A DNA stretch of 64,000 bases from Tupaia tana (lineage: Eukaryota; Chordata; Mammalia; Scandentia; Tupaiidae), in contig JAKSZU010000011.1 in assembly GCA_026018925.1 (NCBI GenBank), positions 11,419,485-11,483,484 on the forward strand, written 5' to 3'. This document shows positions 50,107-61,061 of this stretch, one piece after another. The notes below the pieces were generated by a model. That model did no database searches and had not been told where the DNA came from. It saw only the letters and a program-made list of their open reading frames with translations. Position numbers and translations under genes: made by a program. The stretch's first letter is position 1. Each line of letters starts with the position of its first letter.

Positions 50107-50400
50107 GGCACCAGTAGTTGCTTAATGACTATGTCACTGGACTCCCATGTAGTCAACCACTGTTCGAGTTCTGGACCCAATGGCTTAAACTCACGCCAGG
50201 CACGTGTAGGCACGTGCCCAAGATCCCGAGAGGAGAGTGAAGGAGAAGGGACTGCAGCGTGGCCATCTCCCCTGGGAGGTGATTTTTCACTTTCTGTCTC
50301 TCTGTCTCTCTCTGTCTTTCTGGTGAGTGCACAGGCCCTATAGCAAAAATCTCTCCAAAAAAAAATAAAATTAAATTAAAAAAAGAAAAGAGAAAAAAAA
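50107..50400 (+). mobile_element. tRNA-derived SINE (long form)
   Basis: Sense copy, 'caccagtagttgcttaatgactatg' head, A-rich tail to 50400; flanks 'agagagatccgag' (50095) and 'agagagatctgag' (50411). Confidence 0.9.
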
Positions 50401-50956
50401 GAGAAAAGCAGAGAGATCTGAGATGCTGACCACATAAACTTTGCAAAATAAGGTCAAGGATAGGGGAGCAACACATAACTTCATTAAATAAAAATTAGTT
50501 TGAGAAATAGAAATTTCAAATATCCACACTGTGGTCTGGTAAGACAAAGAAAAGACATAAGAGCTGGGATTAAGGCCCAGCCTGTTCGTGTTAAATGAGG
50601 AAAAGGTAATCAGAATTAAAAGTGAGGAAAGCAGGGCATAAAGAACCACTTGAGCAGGGAATGGAGTCTTCCAAAGCTAGTTCAGTCTTTTGTTTTATGG
50701 TTCAGGAAGACACCAGTGAGCTCAGGAAGACACCAGTGAGCTCAAGAAGATTGGTCCTGATGAACAAAGAGATTGACAACTCAAAGCCACCTCCAACAGG
50801 AAAACTTAGAATAAACATTCTAATGTGAAACTTCTTTAAAATATTCCCCTTCCACCAAATACACACCAAAAAACAGGAGAGACGACGTTAACTGTCAAGG
50901 CTGGTAATGGGTACATACGGTTTGTTCTCTCCAGTTCTACGCACATTTAAAAATAT
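50401..50956. other. Unassigned DNA with a 17-base tandem duplication
   Basis: 'aggaagacaccagtgagctc' occurs twice in a row near 50703-50742. Nothing else recognised. Confidence 0.5.
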
Positions 50957-51154
50957 TGAGCTAGCAGTGGAGTAGTGGTTGGGCGGCTAGATCCCACATG
51001 GTTGACTGTGTGGTTTGAGTCTCAGATCTAGAGGCTTGAAAAACATGCCAGGCAAGTATGCATGTGTGCCCCAAATCCTGAGAGGAGTATGGACTATCGA
51101 GTGGTCATTGCCCCTGGGGGGACGGTGCGTGCGTGCGTGCATGCGTGTGTGCTT

Positions 51155-51203
<49 letters not shown>

Positions 51204-51244
51204 GGTGAGCACATGTGCCTTCTAGCAAATAAAAAAGAAAATCT
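50957..51244 (+). mobile_element. tRNA-derived SINE with GT/CT-rich inside
   Basis: 'gagctagcagtggagtagtggttgg' head, 'ccccaaatcctgagagg' middle, 'gcacatgtgccttctagcaaat' end. GTGC and CT runs at 51124-51205 are local expansions. Confidence 0.85.
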
Positions 51245-51430
51245 ATAAGGATTTCTTTTAAAGGCTTCTAAAGTTTAGAGAAAACAGAATCTGGAACAAT
51301 TAGAAAACCTAAGGAAATACCTTGGTTTTGAATAGAAATGAAAATGGCAATGTTTCAGTGAACTTTGTTCTGAAAGTTTTGCCTCTATCCTTTTCATGTG
51401 CTAAATTATCTGAGTTTTAGTTAAAAAGAT

Positions 51431-51490
51431 ACTGGGTTGTTAGAAAAGTCATGATGTATTTTTGCGTAGAAAAAGGACATCATTTCCAAT
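51431..51490 (+). mobile_element. Possible mariner-like remnant
   Basis: 'tactgggttgttagaaaagtc' then 'atgatgtatttttgcgtagaaaa' is a second copy of the terminus seen at 36868. Confidence 0.3.
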
Positions 51491-51737
51491 CCAGTATCAT
51501 GATAAACTGCTGAAATTGAAGACTTAGAACTGTAGTTTTTTCCAGAGCAAAATAACCTTCATCAGGTTGTTGCAAGATGCAACAATTATAATGCACTACA
51601 AACTACTCTGTAAATGCCTGTTAAATCATAGAGCATTAAGTGCATGTTAATAGAATGATTTTAAAATTATATATCTGAAAATATATCTGTCTAGAGAGTC
51701 TTAAGATAACTGAAACTACATCAATTATCCCCCCCCC

Positions 51738-51990
51738 CCCCTTTTTGGCTACAGGGTGCATACATTCACCAGAGAAAGTGGAGACAGACAGAAGAAGGAC
51801 AATGAGAAATTACCCCTCAATGGAGGGAGCAGGTAGGGGGAATGGCCATTCCATGTAATCCCTTCTCCAATCTCTTCTCAGGATTCTAGACATGCACTTT
51901 TGTGTCCCTCAGGCTGCCAGGTCTAGCACTTGACCCCATAGATGACCATGTGAGATTCAGCGCCTTACCCACCATGCTGTTAGCCATATC
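51738..51990 (-). mobile_element. tRNA-derived SINE
   Basis: Antisense copy: 'tttttggctacagggtgcatac' to 'cttacccaccatgctgttagcc'. The expected T-run is preceded by a run of C (51731-51742). Confidence 0.78.
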
Positions 51991-52814
51991 GATTTTTTAA
52001 CAGAACAAAGTAGAACATTTTACAGGATTTTCTCTCAAAATTCTACAGAAAGTTGTGATACAGCATAAGCAGTTAGCATTCTGTGAAAACCACCATAGGC
52101 ATCAGTGACTTTTGAGACCAGGAAGAAAGACCCATGGATGTTAATTGCTGAAAACTTGTTGTAAGGTGATACTAGCAAATCTCCCTAAAACTGGCAGAAG
52201 GTGGAAGTCCCTTGTAGCAAGACCTCGAGCATTTATGACAGAATTGTAAAAGGCAACAACCTTACGCCAAAAAGCATGTTTCCTTAACACTTTTGTCAAA
52301 GCAAAAATAAAAGGGGGAGATGGGTAGGGTGGTGCAGACATTAGTAAGGAAAGACTTTAAGAGAAATTATAACAGAAGCCCAAAGCAAGAAGTGCCTGAG
52401 TAAGGGGCCGGTGAGCAAGGTACATGAAGGGACTAGGAAAGGGAAGCGGGGAGAAGGCAGATGGGGTATTAAAATCTAACTGTGTTGAATGTTGCAATAA
52501 AGGGAAAAACAAAAACAGGAAATGCTTGCAGTGAAGCCCAGGGACCTGGGGTGAAGCAAGTGTGTTATAGTGCCGGGAAACTCACAAAAAGTTAGGACCT
52601 TGCTGTCCTATACAACCCAGCCTAAAGCTTTATCAAGCACAAAATATGATCTGCTTCATCACTACTGACAGAATATCAAATATTATCCATGTCATCTCTC
52701 TCAAAAAAAGGTATCTAAATTGAAAATAAAACAAAACTAAAGCTTCATCTGGTCTTAGTGGTTTAATAATAGTAATAAAAGTGATAGATTCATATTAGAC
52801 AATGATTTAGGCAT
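51991..52814. other. Unassigned DNA
   Basis: No gene, RNA or repeat recognised. Confidence 0.45.
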
Positions 52815-52859
52815 GCATTTTATGTATTTATTTACTTACTGCCAGAGGGCACATATATG

Positions 52860-52896
<37 letters not shown>

Positions 52897-53088
52897 AAGA
52901 GAGAGAAAGAGAACACACCCCTCCCATGGGGCAATGTTATACCGCAATCCCTTCTTCATCTCCCTCCTTTCAGGATTTCATGCACTCAGTATGTTTTTCA
53001 AGCTGTTGGGTCCAGGACTTGAACCACACTGTCAACAGTGTAAGATCAAGTTGCCTTAACCACCATGCCGCTGGTTAGCCTTACATAC
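52815..53088 (-). mobile_element. tRNA-derived SINE with (GA)n
   Basis: Antisense copy: 'tgtatttatttacttactgccagaggg', a GA run at 52861-52912, head end 'taaccaccatgccgctgg'. Confidence 0.8.
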
Positions 53089-53399
53089 CTTTTATAACAC
53101 TAAAGTTTCACATGGTCAGAAGTGTTATAGCAATTCATTTGCTTTATAGACATAAAACCCCTACTTCAAAACAGGAACTGTTTTAGATGCCAATATTTTT
53201 TCTAATATTATAAACATAATACATACAAAGTTTTAAAAAATATTCTGTAAAATAAATTATGAGTAAAGCTATGAAAATAATGACTTTGGCAAATACAATT
53301 TAGTTATCAGCTGAAAACACTGATTTCAATTTTAATTTGTACTGTGTATGCTGGATCAGTTAACTTACATCTCTTTATAGTTACTAAAGAGATGAACAT
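53089..53399. other. AT-rich unassigned DNA
   Basis: Nothing recognised. Confidence 0.4.
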
Positions 53400-53702
53400 G
53401 GGCCAGGAGATAGCATGGTAATTACGTTGCTGGACTCCCATAAAACCAACCACAGTTCAAGTTCTAGTGGCTCAAAAATCACACCAGGTGTAAAAAAAAA
53501 TAAAAAGAAAAAAGAAAATCATACCGGGTGTGTATACATGTGTACCTAAGATCCTAGGAGAGGAGAATGAAGGAGAGGGAATTGCAGCTTGGCCATTCCC
53601 CCCTTGTGGTTGATTTTTCCCTTTCCCTCTCATAGTCTCTGACTCTGTCTCTCTCTAGTAAGCATACATGGCCTATGGCAAAAACCTTAAAAAAAAAAAA
53701 AA
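53400..53702 (+). mobile_element. tRNA-derived SINE with an A-tail-only insert
   Basis: 'gggccaggagatagcatggtaa' head to 'ggcctatggcaaaaacc' and A-tail. Inside, 24 A-rich bases (53491-53514) lie between 'aaaatcacaccaggtg' and 'aaaatcataccgggtg'. Confidence 0.85.
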
Positions 53703-53920
53703 GATGAATAATAAGTTTTATGCTCATTGCCTGAATAAGCAAGATACATTTCTCTTGGTCAATTATAGGAAAAATTTTTTACTAAGCAAACAAAATACAC
53801 AGAAATAAAAGAGTAAAAATCTTTCACATAGGAAGCTTCAAGATAGAAAAATTAGTTTAACAGTGATGTGATATGCTGAGTAAATATACAGAAATTTTTA
53901 TAGTTTTGTACAGAAATTGC

Positions 53921-54570
53921 AAACTACAAAGAGATATCATTTTACCCGAGTTAGATATGGCTAGGGTCAAAAAAATTAAAGAACAATACTTGTTAGTGAG
54001 GCTGTGGTGAAAAGGGAACTTTCTTACACTACTGGTGGGAATTTAAATTAGTCCAACCTCTGTGGAAAACAATATGGAGATTTCTCAAAAACTTACAAGT
54101 AGAACTCCCATAAGACCCAGCAATCTCTTTTTGGTATCTACTCAAAGGATAAGAAAATGTTCAATCAAAAAGACATCTGCACATCTACATGTATTGCAGC
54201 ATTATTTATAATTGATGAAACACGAAACCAACCTAAGTGTCCAAAAACTGATGAATGGGTTGAAAAACTGTGGTGCATATATACTATGGAATAATACAGA
54301 ACTATAAGAAACAAGATCCTATCATTCGACTCAAAATAGCATATAGAAGATTTAATGTTGAGAGAAGTGAGCCAGACTTTGAAAGACGCACACTGTATAT
54401 CCCCACTCAATTTGTACTAAGTATCTGCACTTTATAGAAAAAATTGAGAGATCTAAAGATGTGATGGTGGAGAGGATGGGTGTGGATACTAGTGACAGAA
54501 AGGGGGAAAAGTGGTTGGTAAAGAGTGTGCGATGGATGGTGGGTGCAAAACAAAAAAAAAAGAGAAATTT
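53921..54570 (+). mobile_element. L1 LINE, 5'-truncated 3' end
   Basis: ORF2 C-terminal DNA in L1 order ('ctactggtgggaatttaaattag', 'tctgtggaaaacaatatggag', 'gcagcattatttataattg', 'ggtgcatatatactatggaataat'), then a 3' UTR and an A run at 54551-54560. Same subfamily as the minus-strand copy at 28556. Confidence 0.88.
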
Positions 54571-55229
54571 TTAAAAATTCCAGCCACACTTCAGAATCTA
54601 GAAACACAGGATTTGAGACCAACACACTTGGCAAGATAGGCCAGCTCACATTAAAAAACAACACACACACTCCAACAACCACTGAGCACAAGGTGCTTCT
54701 GCTCTGTGGAAATCTTATTTAAAAAAAAAAAAAAAAAAAAAAGCCACATTAGGTGTAGGATGCAGTGAAGGGAAAGGGCCTGAGGGCGGTTTGGATCCAC
54801 TATGAGGTGGGAGGTCAGACACACAGGGAACGAAGGAGAGTTACATTTTTCCAAGAAAAGAAAAGTAAACCCAAGAACGCTCCCAGCCTCATTAACATGT
54901 GTCAGTACCCAAAAAACATAAGCAGTCCCAGATGAGGAGCCCATGAACAAACTTTAAATCCCAGAACTGAAGGCTCCAGGGCAGTCCGCCAGAGCACTTT
55001 GAAGAAATTGGGGCCCCAGGAGACTAAGTCCAGGGCTGGGCTAGGACCAGGATGTACCTGACACAGTGCTGTGCTTTGCCGTGAGGGTGCACTGACACGT
55101 AGTTAAAATAAATGGATGCGCTGGGCATTCCAGTCCTACTATAACTCGCCCTCGCTACCCCTAATCTCTGGAAATGTTTAACACATTTTTTTTTTAAAAG
55201 ACAAAGATTCTTCCAAGAGCAATGGGTCT
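54571..55229. other. DNA upstream of the CpG island
   Basis: A run of 22 A at about 54720-54741 may be a retroposon tail ('cacaaggtgcttctgctctg' ahead of it), but no body is recognised. Confidence 0.4.
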
Positions 55230-55640
55230 GCTGCTACTGTTCCACTCCGCCGGCCTCCAGAGTGGGCAGGACCAGGGTGACACGGGATAGGGTGACAGGA
55301 CCAGGCGACGCCGGGATAAGGAGCTACCCAGTCCAGCCCCGCCATTTCCTGGACAGGGTTTTGTTTTCTCTCTTCCGAGCTGGGGGTGTCCCCGGAGCGA
55401 GGAGCCGGCTGCGGCGCCCCCAAGGATCCGGGCGGACCGAGCGCGGCTGGGCGGCACAGCCGGGACCCCCCAAGGCCGGCAACCCCCTCCCCAGGCCCGG
55501 CGCGCAGGCTCCGCCCCGTCCGGCCCAGACCCGCCTCCAGCCGCAAGGAACCACCTACCGCGCGCCAGCTCCTCGGCGGAGGACTCCCGACTACCCGCTA
55601 GCGACCGCGCCGAGGTCGAGCGCCACAGAAAGAGCGGCCC

Positions 55641-55679
55641 CTTCCGACTTCCGGAGGAAGCGGAAGCGGCCCCGGAAGT
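55641..55679. promoter_or_regulatory. Cluster of ETS/GABP (NRF-2) motifs
   Basis: Within 39 bases there are five GGAA/TTCC cores: CTTCCG at 55641, ACTTCCGG at 55647, GGAA at 55656 and 55662, and CCGGAAGT at 55672. Two are canonical GABP sites facing opposite ways. Such clusters are known from genes for cytochrome oxidase and its assembly. Confidence 0.7.
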
Positions 55680-55717
55680 CGCGGGCCGGGGCGAAGGAGG
55701 CGCGGTCCCCTAAGCTC

Positions 55718-56002
55718 ATGGCGGCGTTGTTACTCTTATCCCGCCGAATTATGCGACCTCCTGGTGGGCGGTTTTGGCGTTCCTCGCCTCGCTGTCGCGG
55801 GCTTTGGGGCCTGGCGGAGGGCACCGCGAGCGTCTTGCCCAGGCCGTTCTGCGTGCGGCAGGAGGAGGGGTGGCGGGCCTTGGGGCTCGCTGGCAGGTGC
55901 CTGGGAAGCCGATCCTTCAGCACAACCATGCCGCCACCCCCGGGGTCGTCAGGGTCTGAGCCGAAGGGCCGCGGAGACCCCACGCGCCCCTCGAAGCCCG
56001 GG
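55718..56002 (+). CDS. SCO1: SCO1 coding exon 1 (leader)
   Basis: 95 codons from ATG to donor 'GTGAGT'. Starts MAALLLL, ends [16 protein letters not shown] at the start is also a YY1-like motif. Confidence 0.95.
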
Positions 56003-58390
56003 GTGAGTACACGCCTGGAGCCCTTCCAGGGCTCCGTGCGCTGTCGGTCAGCGGTGCCTTCCCTTCCCGCTCGGTCCGGACCCAAGGACCGCACTGCCTG
56101 GTCTGAAATGCCTTCACCTTGGCGGGCGTACCTGAGTCATGGACTCTCATCACGGTTTCCCCTGGTTTGCAGGTGCTTATCGCCATCAACAGAGCACTTG
56201 AACCTCAGGCTTGGATTTTAAGTTAACTTTTGCTCAAAACAAACAAACAAACTCAGTGTCATGTTTCCTAAGGATCTAAACTTTAACATTTCCATGAGCA
56301 GGAGCCAGAGCACTTTTGTAATTTCTGTCATTTGAATCCCTTTTCTGAGATGTTCCGTTTATCCGTGGAGATTGAAACAAAAAATAGGTCTTAGTGTTGT
56401 GTAGGTAGGCCTCTTAAATTTCTCGCAGGTTCTAGCTCTGACCCAGAAAGAACTTAGAGCCACTACCCTCTAGTGATAGACAGAGGGAGTGGGTTTTTGG
56501 AACTGGGGAAAGATGAATGAGTTAGGCCTAAAGTGACCCATAATTTAGTTCATTAGAGACTTGATTCTCATCTGTTTGGGACATTTTAACTTTTGGAAGC
56601 CAGAGTCGAGTCGAACTCTTGAATTTTGTTTGGTTAGTTTATGTTCTCAATGTCAGCACAAGCAGATTGTTAATTGTTTGTGAATCAGCATTTGGGGCCA
56701 GGATCACACATAGAAATGGTCATGGTACATAAGCTTCTTTGGGTTGTTTTTCCCATGCATAGAAACTGACTTAGGGAATTGTCTCTTCCTGGAAATAAGT
56801 GTCTTTGTAATTGTCTATATTGGGGTACCAGCAAACATTTTCTCATCCCAGAATAGCGTGAAACATTTTGGGCATTTAGCAAGATTATGGCCTGTGTGTA
56901 TGTATATTAAAAACCACTGTAATAAATACGAAATAATTCAATGTTTGCACCTTATTGGAATTTTTATCTTTTAAATCTTGCCCCAGTAGCCGGTTTCCTG
57001 GAAGTCTTTAGCATTCACATTTGCTATCGGAGGAGCTTTACTGGCTGGAATGAAGTACTTCAAGAAAGAAAAGACAGAGAGTAAGTACATAGCATTTGGT
57101 AGTCTCTGAATAACATTCTCAGCGATGCCCCCAGGATCTTCTTTGCTCTTTTTAAACTTGTTACTTTGAAATAATTTTAAATTTACATAAGAGCCATGAA
57201 GATGGCATGGCGAGTTCCGGTCCCTTCCATTCAACCTCTGATGATGTTAACATCTTACGCATATTTCCCAACTAGAAAATGTAAATTAGCGTAAAAAAGC
57301 TGACTGAGATGCAGTCAGCCCTTAAGGTGCACAGGTCAGGGAAACAGACACAGAAGTAAAGGATTTGACTAGAAGAGGGTCTGCCAGGCCAGAGGGAGGC
57401 TTAGAGGTTCTGTCAGGCCAGAGGAAGGCGTAAAATGCTCTGAGAGCCAAGGTAAGGCCCAGCCTTGGGATCTAAGAAGGCTTCCTGGGGTCAGACATCG
57501 GAGAACAGTACAGACCACTGGGTGCCAGCAGAGGGACAGGCCAGAGGCTGACCGTGGGTGAGCGCGACAGAGAGAGCCTGGTTGGAGAAGGCCAGGAACT
57601 GATCTGCTGGGTTAGCATCTTGAAACATTAGGAATTTATGTTTTAAAAAAAATGTATATTTTAATGACTGTCCCAGAACTTTCAAGATTTGGTTTGGAAG
57701 TTTCTCTTAAATCTATTTCAGTTCTTTAGCATCTCTTTTGATGTAATTATTACAGAGGGTAATTTTTTAAATCTGGGAGTGAGTATTCTTAGGTTTTAAG
57801 ATACAACTTAACAATATAAGCTCCCTACTGATAGAAACAGAAACATAACAAGAAGTATTTTTATTTTATATTAAGATTTTCATATTCTCATAAGCAATAA
57901 GTTTTTTAGTTTCACAAAGTAACAAAGCTGACAAGCTAGGAAGTAGTGACAGAGACATTTCTAGAATACATAAGCTTTTTTGACTTCATTCGAAACTTCA
58001 AATGCAATATTACTATTTGTTTTATTAAGAAAAATAATCATCTTAAATGTTCCCAAATCATTTGAGAGTATTTGCTAACATGATGCCTCATCTTCAAATA
58101 CTTGATTGTGTATTTGGTAAGAACAAGGACATTCTCTACCGTAATCACAATACAGCCGTCAAAATCAGGCAGTTGACATTGATGTGTTACTACTGTTCAG
58201 TTTTCAGATAGTCAGGTTTTGAACAGAGATCAGTCTTCAGGTTTCACTCCGTGATGTCCTTTGTAGCAAAAGGATCCAGATTCAGAACTACACCTTGTAC
58301 CTGCTTGCTGACGCATCTGCCCCCTTCAGTGTGTAACAGTTTTCCTAGTGTGTTGCATTCTCATGATCCTGGCAACTTCGAAGGGTACAA

Positions 58391-58454
<64 letters not shown>

Positions 58455-60521
58455 CAGAATGCCCTTTATTTGGGGTTTATCTGATGTTTCATGATTCGAT
58501 TCAGGTTTTGTACCTTCAGAAAGAATGTCATAGAATAATACATAGTCTCGTTGTATCTAGTCAGGTGCCGCGTGGTTTCAAGTTGATCATTTGATTGAGG
58601 TAATGTCTAACAGGTTTCTGTACTGAGGAGTCGCTCTTGTGTAATAGGTATTTTGTCACGTGTATGTATATATACATACACCTCCCCAGCAGCTGCCCCC
58701 AGTCTACTCAGTCTTAGACATTTTACTCTGAGCCACTGTGGCCCCAGCATGGCGACACGTAACGACTTAGAACTGAATTGTTCCAGAGGAGGAAGAAATA
58801 TTTTTACCATTTCCTTTTCTTAATAGTGCTTAGTATATACCACAGCATTTAATTATTATTATTATTTAAAGGTTTTTGCCATAAGGCAGGTGTGCTCACT
58901 GGACAGAGGTAGACAGAGAGAAAAAGTGAAAAATTACCCCTCAGGGAGTATAGCCACACCACAATTCCTTCTCCTCCACTTTTCTCACTGGATTATGAGT
59001 ACACATGCTCTTGTGTCTGGCATGTTTTCCAAGCTGCCAGGTCTGGGACTCAATCCACACACTCAGCCATGTGGAATGCAGCTGCCTTAGCCCCCGTGCT
59101 GCTACCTGGCTGGCTTTGAAAAGCTGTTTTTCTGCTTATTAAACCTGAAACTATTTCTTCCACATTTTGTGCTCCCATAGTCATTGGTCTAATGCTGACT
59201 ATCAAGGATTTGAGTCTCTTAGATTGACTTTTTCTTTTTTTCCTCCCGGTTTGTATGTTTGTGTCTCTTTTTTTTCTTTTTCTTTTTTTGGAGAGGTTTT
59301 TGCTATAGGGTGTGTGTGCTTGCCAGATAGAGAGAGACAGAGAGACAGAAAGCAAGAAATCACCCCCCAGGGGGGATGCACACGCACCCGGTGTAAGTTT
59401 AAGCCACCGAGTCCAGGATTCGAACCGTGGTCAACTACGTGGGAGTCCAGCGACACAGCCACTACACTAACTACTGGTCCCTGTTTGTGTCTCTTTAAGA
59501 GCTAGAGAAGCAGCGACAGCGAAGCATTGGAAAGCCTTTACTCGGGGGACCATTTTCCCTTACAACTCACAGTGGAGAGCCTAAAACTGACAAGGACTAC
59601 CTGGGTCAGTGGGTGCTGATTTATTTTGGCTTCACTCATTGCCCTGATATCTGTCCAGAAGAACTAGAAAAAATGATTCAAGTCGTGGATGAAATAGGTA
59701 AGAAAGTAACCAAAGTATGTATTTACTTAACATCACTACCTTGTTCACGCTCTTGTTGCCATCAGGCGGGGTGTTGTTACGGATTTGGTTTCTGAGAGTA
59801 TAAAGTCTCAGCATTCAGCTCGTTCGTTGCTTCCATTCCCGTGACCACATTCTCCACTCAATGCTGATGTTAGATCACTTAAAAATGTCCGTGTGGCCTA
59901 GGTCTCCCTTAACTCTGCTTTTGTGTTCCTTCCTACACTATGGCCTCCATCACTGACCCGGCCGGTGCTTCTCCCGGGTGCCTGTGATGGTTGGACTGGG
60001 AAATCCATGGGTGGTCTGTGACACCCGGCCAGTGTTACCAAGTAGTACGCATTGGAAGGACAGGCCCTTCCTTCTTGAGATGAGTAGTTTCAGGGTATTC
60101 AGTCCTTCCCAGTCATTTACTTTGTGCTTTAGTGAGGGGAAAATACTGGATTAACTAGAGATAAGATACTACAGGATGTGGTCGGGGTAACAACACTTAC
60201 ACACGGCACCAGGGCAGGGATCTAATAGGATACTTATTTGACGCTACCACAGATAGTGTGTCGTGGATCTCCTTTTCCTAGAAGCTGCCCTGTCCCCTGA
60301 CCCCCTCTCCACCCAGATTTTCCAACAGCCCTCTGTTTCTGTGACCCCTCACTGTAGCACTTCTGCACTTTCTAGCCATTGTTTAGTCTTTCCTTAGACC
60401 GTAAATACTAATTGGAATTTTCTTTCAGATAACATCCCATCTCTGCCAAATTTAACTCCACTTTTCATCACCATTGACCCAGAGAGGGACACCAAAGAAG
60501 CCATTGCAAATTATGTCAAAG
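55718..60521 (+). CDS. SCO1: SCO1 copper chaperone, coding exons 1-4 (partial)
   Basis: Exons 55718-56002, 56990-57080, 59500-59697 and 60429-60521 join in phase to give residues 1-222; the last part (about 80 residues in human) lies beyond the window. SCO1 is anchored in the mitochondrial inner membrane and delivers copper to the CuA site of COX2. Residues 1-95 are an Arg/Pro-rich mitochondrial leader. A hydrophobic anchor spans about 101-117 ([15 protein letters not shown]). The thioredoxin-like domain follows, with the copper-binding CPDIC motif at C173/C177 and the following P178 (human P174). The third ligand, a histidine (human H260), is in the missing exons. The frame is open upstream of the ATG, but homology to human begins at this ATG. 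A SINE touches the exon 3 acceptor. Confidence 0.97.
56061..56989 (+). other. SCO1 intron 1
   Basis: Free of lineage SINEs; nothing recognised besides ordinary intron DNA. Confidence 0.6.
56990..57080 (+). CDS. SCO1: SCO1 coding exon 2 (membrane anchor)
   Basis: Acceptor 'cttgccccagtag', donor 'GTAAGT'. The first AG (56985-86) is three bases upstream of the one used; alignment with human PVSWKS selects the second. Encodes the membrane helix. Confidence 0.92.
57130..57285 (-). mobile_element. Old L1 3' end fragment
   Basis: 'tttgaaataattttaaatttac', 'ccttccattcaacctctgatgatgttaacatctt' fits the reverse 3' UTR of old L1M-type elements. Confidence 0.5.
57286..58255. other. SCO1 intron 2 DNA
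   Basis: No gene. 'gaggcttagaggttctgtcaggccagagg' is loosely repeated at 57368-57430; otherwise nothing recognised. Confidence 0.45.
58256..58850 (-). mobile_element. Old L1 3' UTR fragment
   Basis: 'tttatttggggtttatctgatgtttcatgattcgattcagg' and 'gatcatttgattgaggtaatgtctaacaggtttctgtactg' match the reverse order of L1M 3' UTRs. The T61 run lies inside it. Confidence 0.6.
58394..58454 (+). repeat. Uninterrupted run of 61 T
   Basis: Longest homopolymer in the window, in SCO1 intron 2 within an old L1 fragment. Confidence 0.95.
58850..59112 (-). mobile_element. tRNA-derived SINE (long form)
   Basis: Antisense copy: 'attattatttaaaggtttttgcc' to 'cttagcccccgtgctgctacctgg'. Confidence 0.8.
59271..59481 (-). 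mobile_element. tRNA-derived SINE abutting the SCO1 exon 3 acceptor
   Basis: Antisense long form (with a gap near 59378) between exact 15-base repeats 'tgtttgtgtctcttt' at 59256-59270 and 59482-59496. The right repeat is directly followed by AAG and exon 3 at 59500. Confidence 0.95.
59500..59697 (+). CDS. SCO1: SCO1 coding exon 3 (CxxxC copper site)
   Basis: Acceptor 'gtgtctctttaag', donor 'GTAAGA'. Encodes [16 protein letters not shown], '[15 protein letters not shown]' and VVDEI. Confidence 0.95.
59698..60428 (+). other. SCO1 intron 3
   Basis: No repeat or RNA gene recognised. Confidence 0.6.
60429..60521 (+). CDS. SCO1: SCO1 coding exon 4
   Basis: Acceptor 'ttttctttcag', donor 'GTATGT'. 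Encodes [20 protein letters not shown] to NYVK. Confidence 0.95.
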
Positions 60522-60599
60522 GTATGTTTTGTTAGCAGTGCCTTACGTCTATCTATGTTGCACAGGTTTTGAAAAACCAAATCATCTGAACCTTATGGT

Positions 60600-60725
60600 G
60601 CCTTGTGAAATAGGGTAATTGACATTATCACCAGTTATACAACAAATAAAAAGATGGAGCTCAGAGCGATGACTAGCTAGTCAGTAAGGAAATAGGAAAC
60701 AGGGTTCTCAGTCCCTGAACTTGGC
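60600..60725 (-). mobile_element. MIR SINE fragment
   Basis: 'acattatcaccagttatacaacaaataaaaagatggagctcagag' and the following block follow the reverse MIR core. Confidence 0.55.
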
Positions 60726-61061
60726 CTTCACATATCAGTTAAGTTACAGAGCCTTGTATTGGGAGTAAAGGACACATTGCTTCTAATTCTGACCAGATTT
60801 ATTATGGAGTAAGTGCCTTACAGCAAAACGTACATGTTATAACTGTGCAGGTTGTACCTTTTGATGTACTTAGGCACTTGTGAAAGCATCATTACAGTCA
60901 CGAAATTGTGCGGCCCCAGAAGCCTCAAGTTTTCTTGTGCCTTTTGTTAATCCCTCTCTCCCCTCCCCCACCTCGTATCTACAGCAACCACTGAACTGCT
61001 CTCCCTCATAGATTAGTTTGCATCTTCTACAAGTTTATGTAAATAGAATTACATCCTTTTT

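Larger units (their letters stand above)
55230..56060. promoter_or_regulatory. CpG island, probable shared ADPRM/SCO1 promoter
   Basis: About 800 bases of CpG-dense, GC-rich DNA cover SCO1 exon 1 and its 5' flank. ADPRM points away on the minus strand and its 5' noncoding exon is missing nearer its coding exons. In human the two genes are, as I recall, head to head. No TATA box seen. Confidence 0.8.

Noticed and set aside
55262-56221. A 319-codon open frame running through the CpG island into SCO1 intron 1
   Set aside because: Only 55718-56002 is coding. Upstream openness is due to GC-rich DNA with few stops, and the downstream part reads past the GTGAGT donor.
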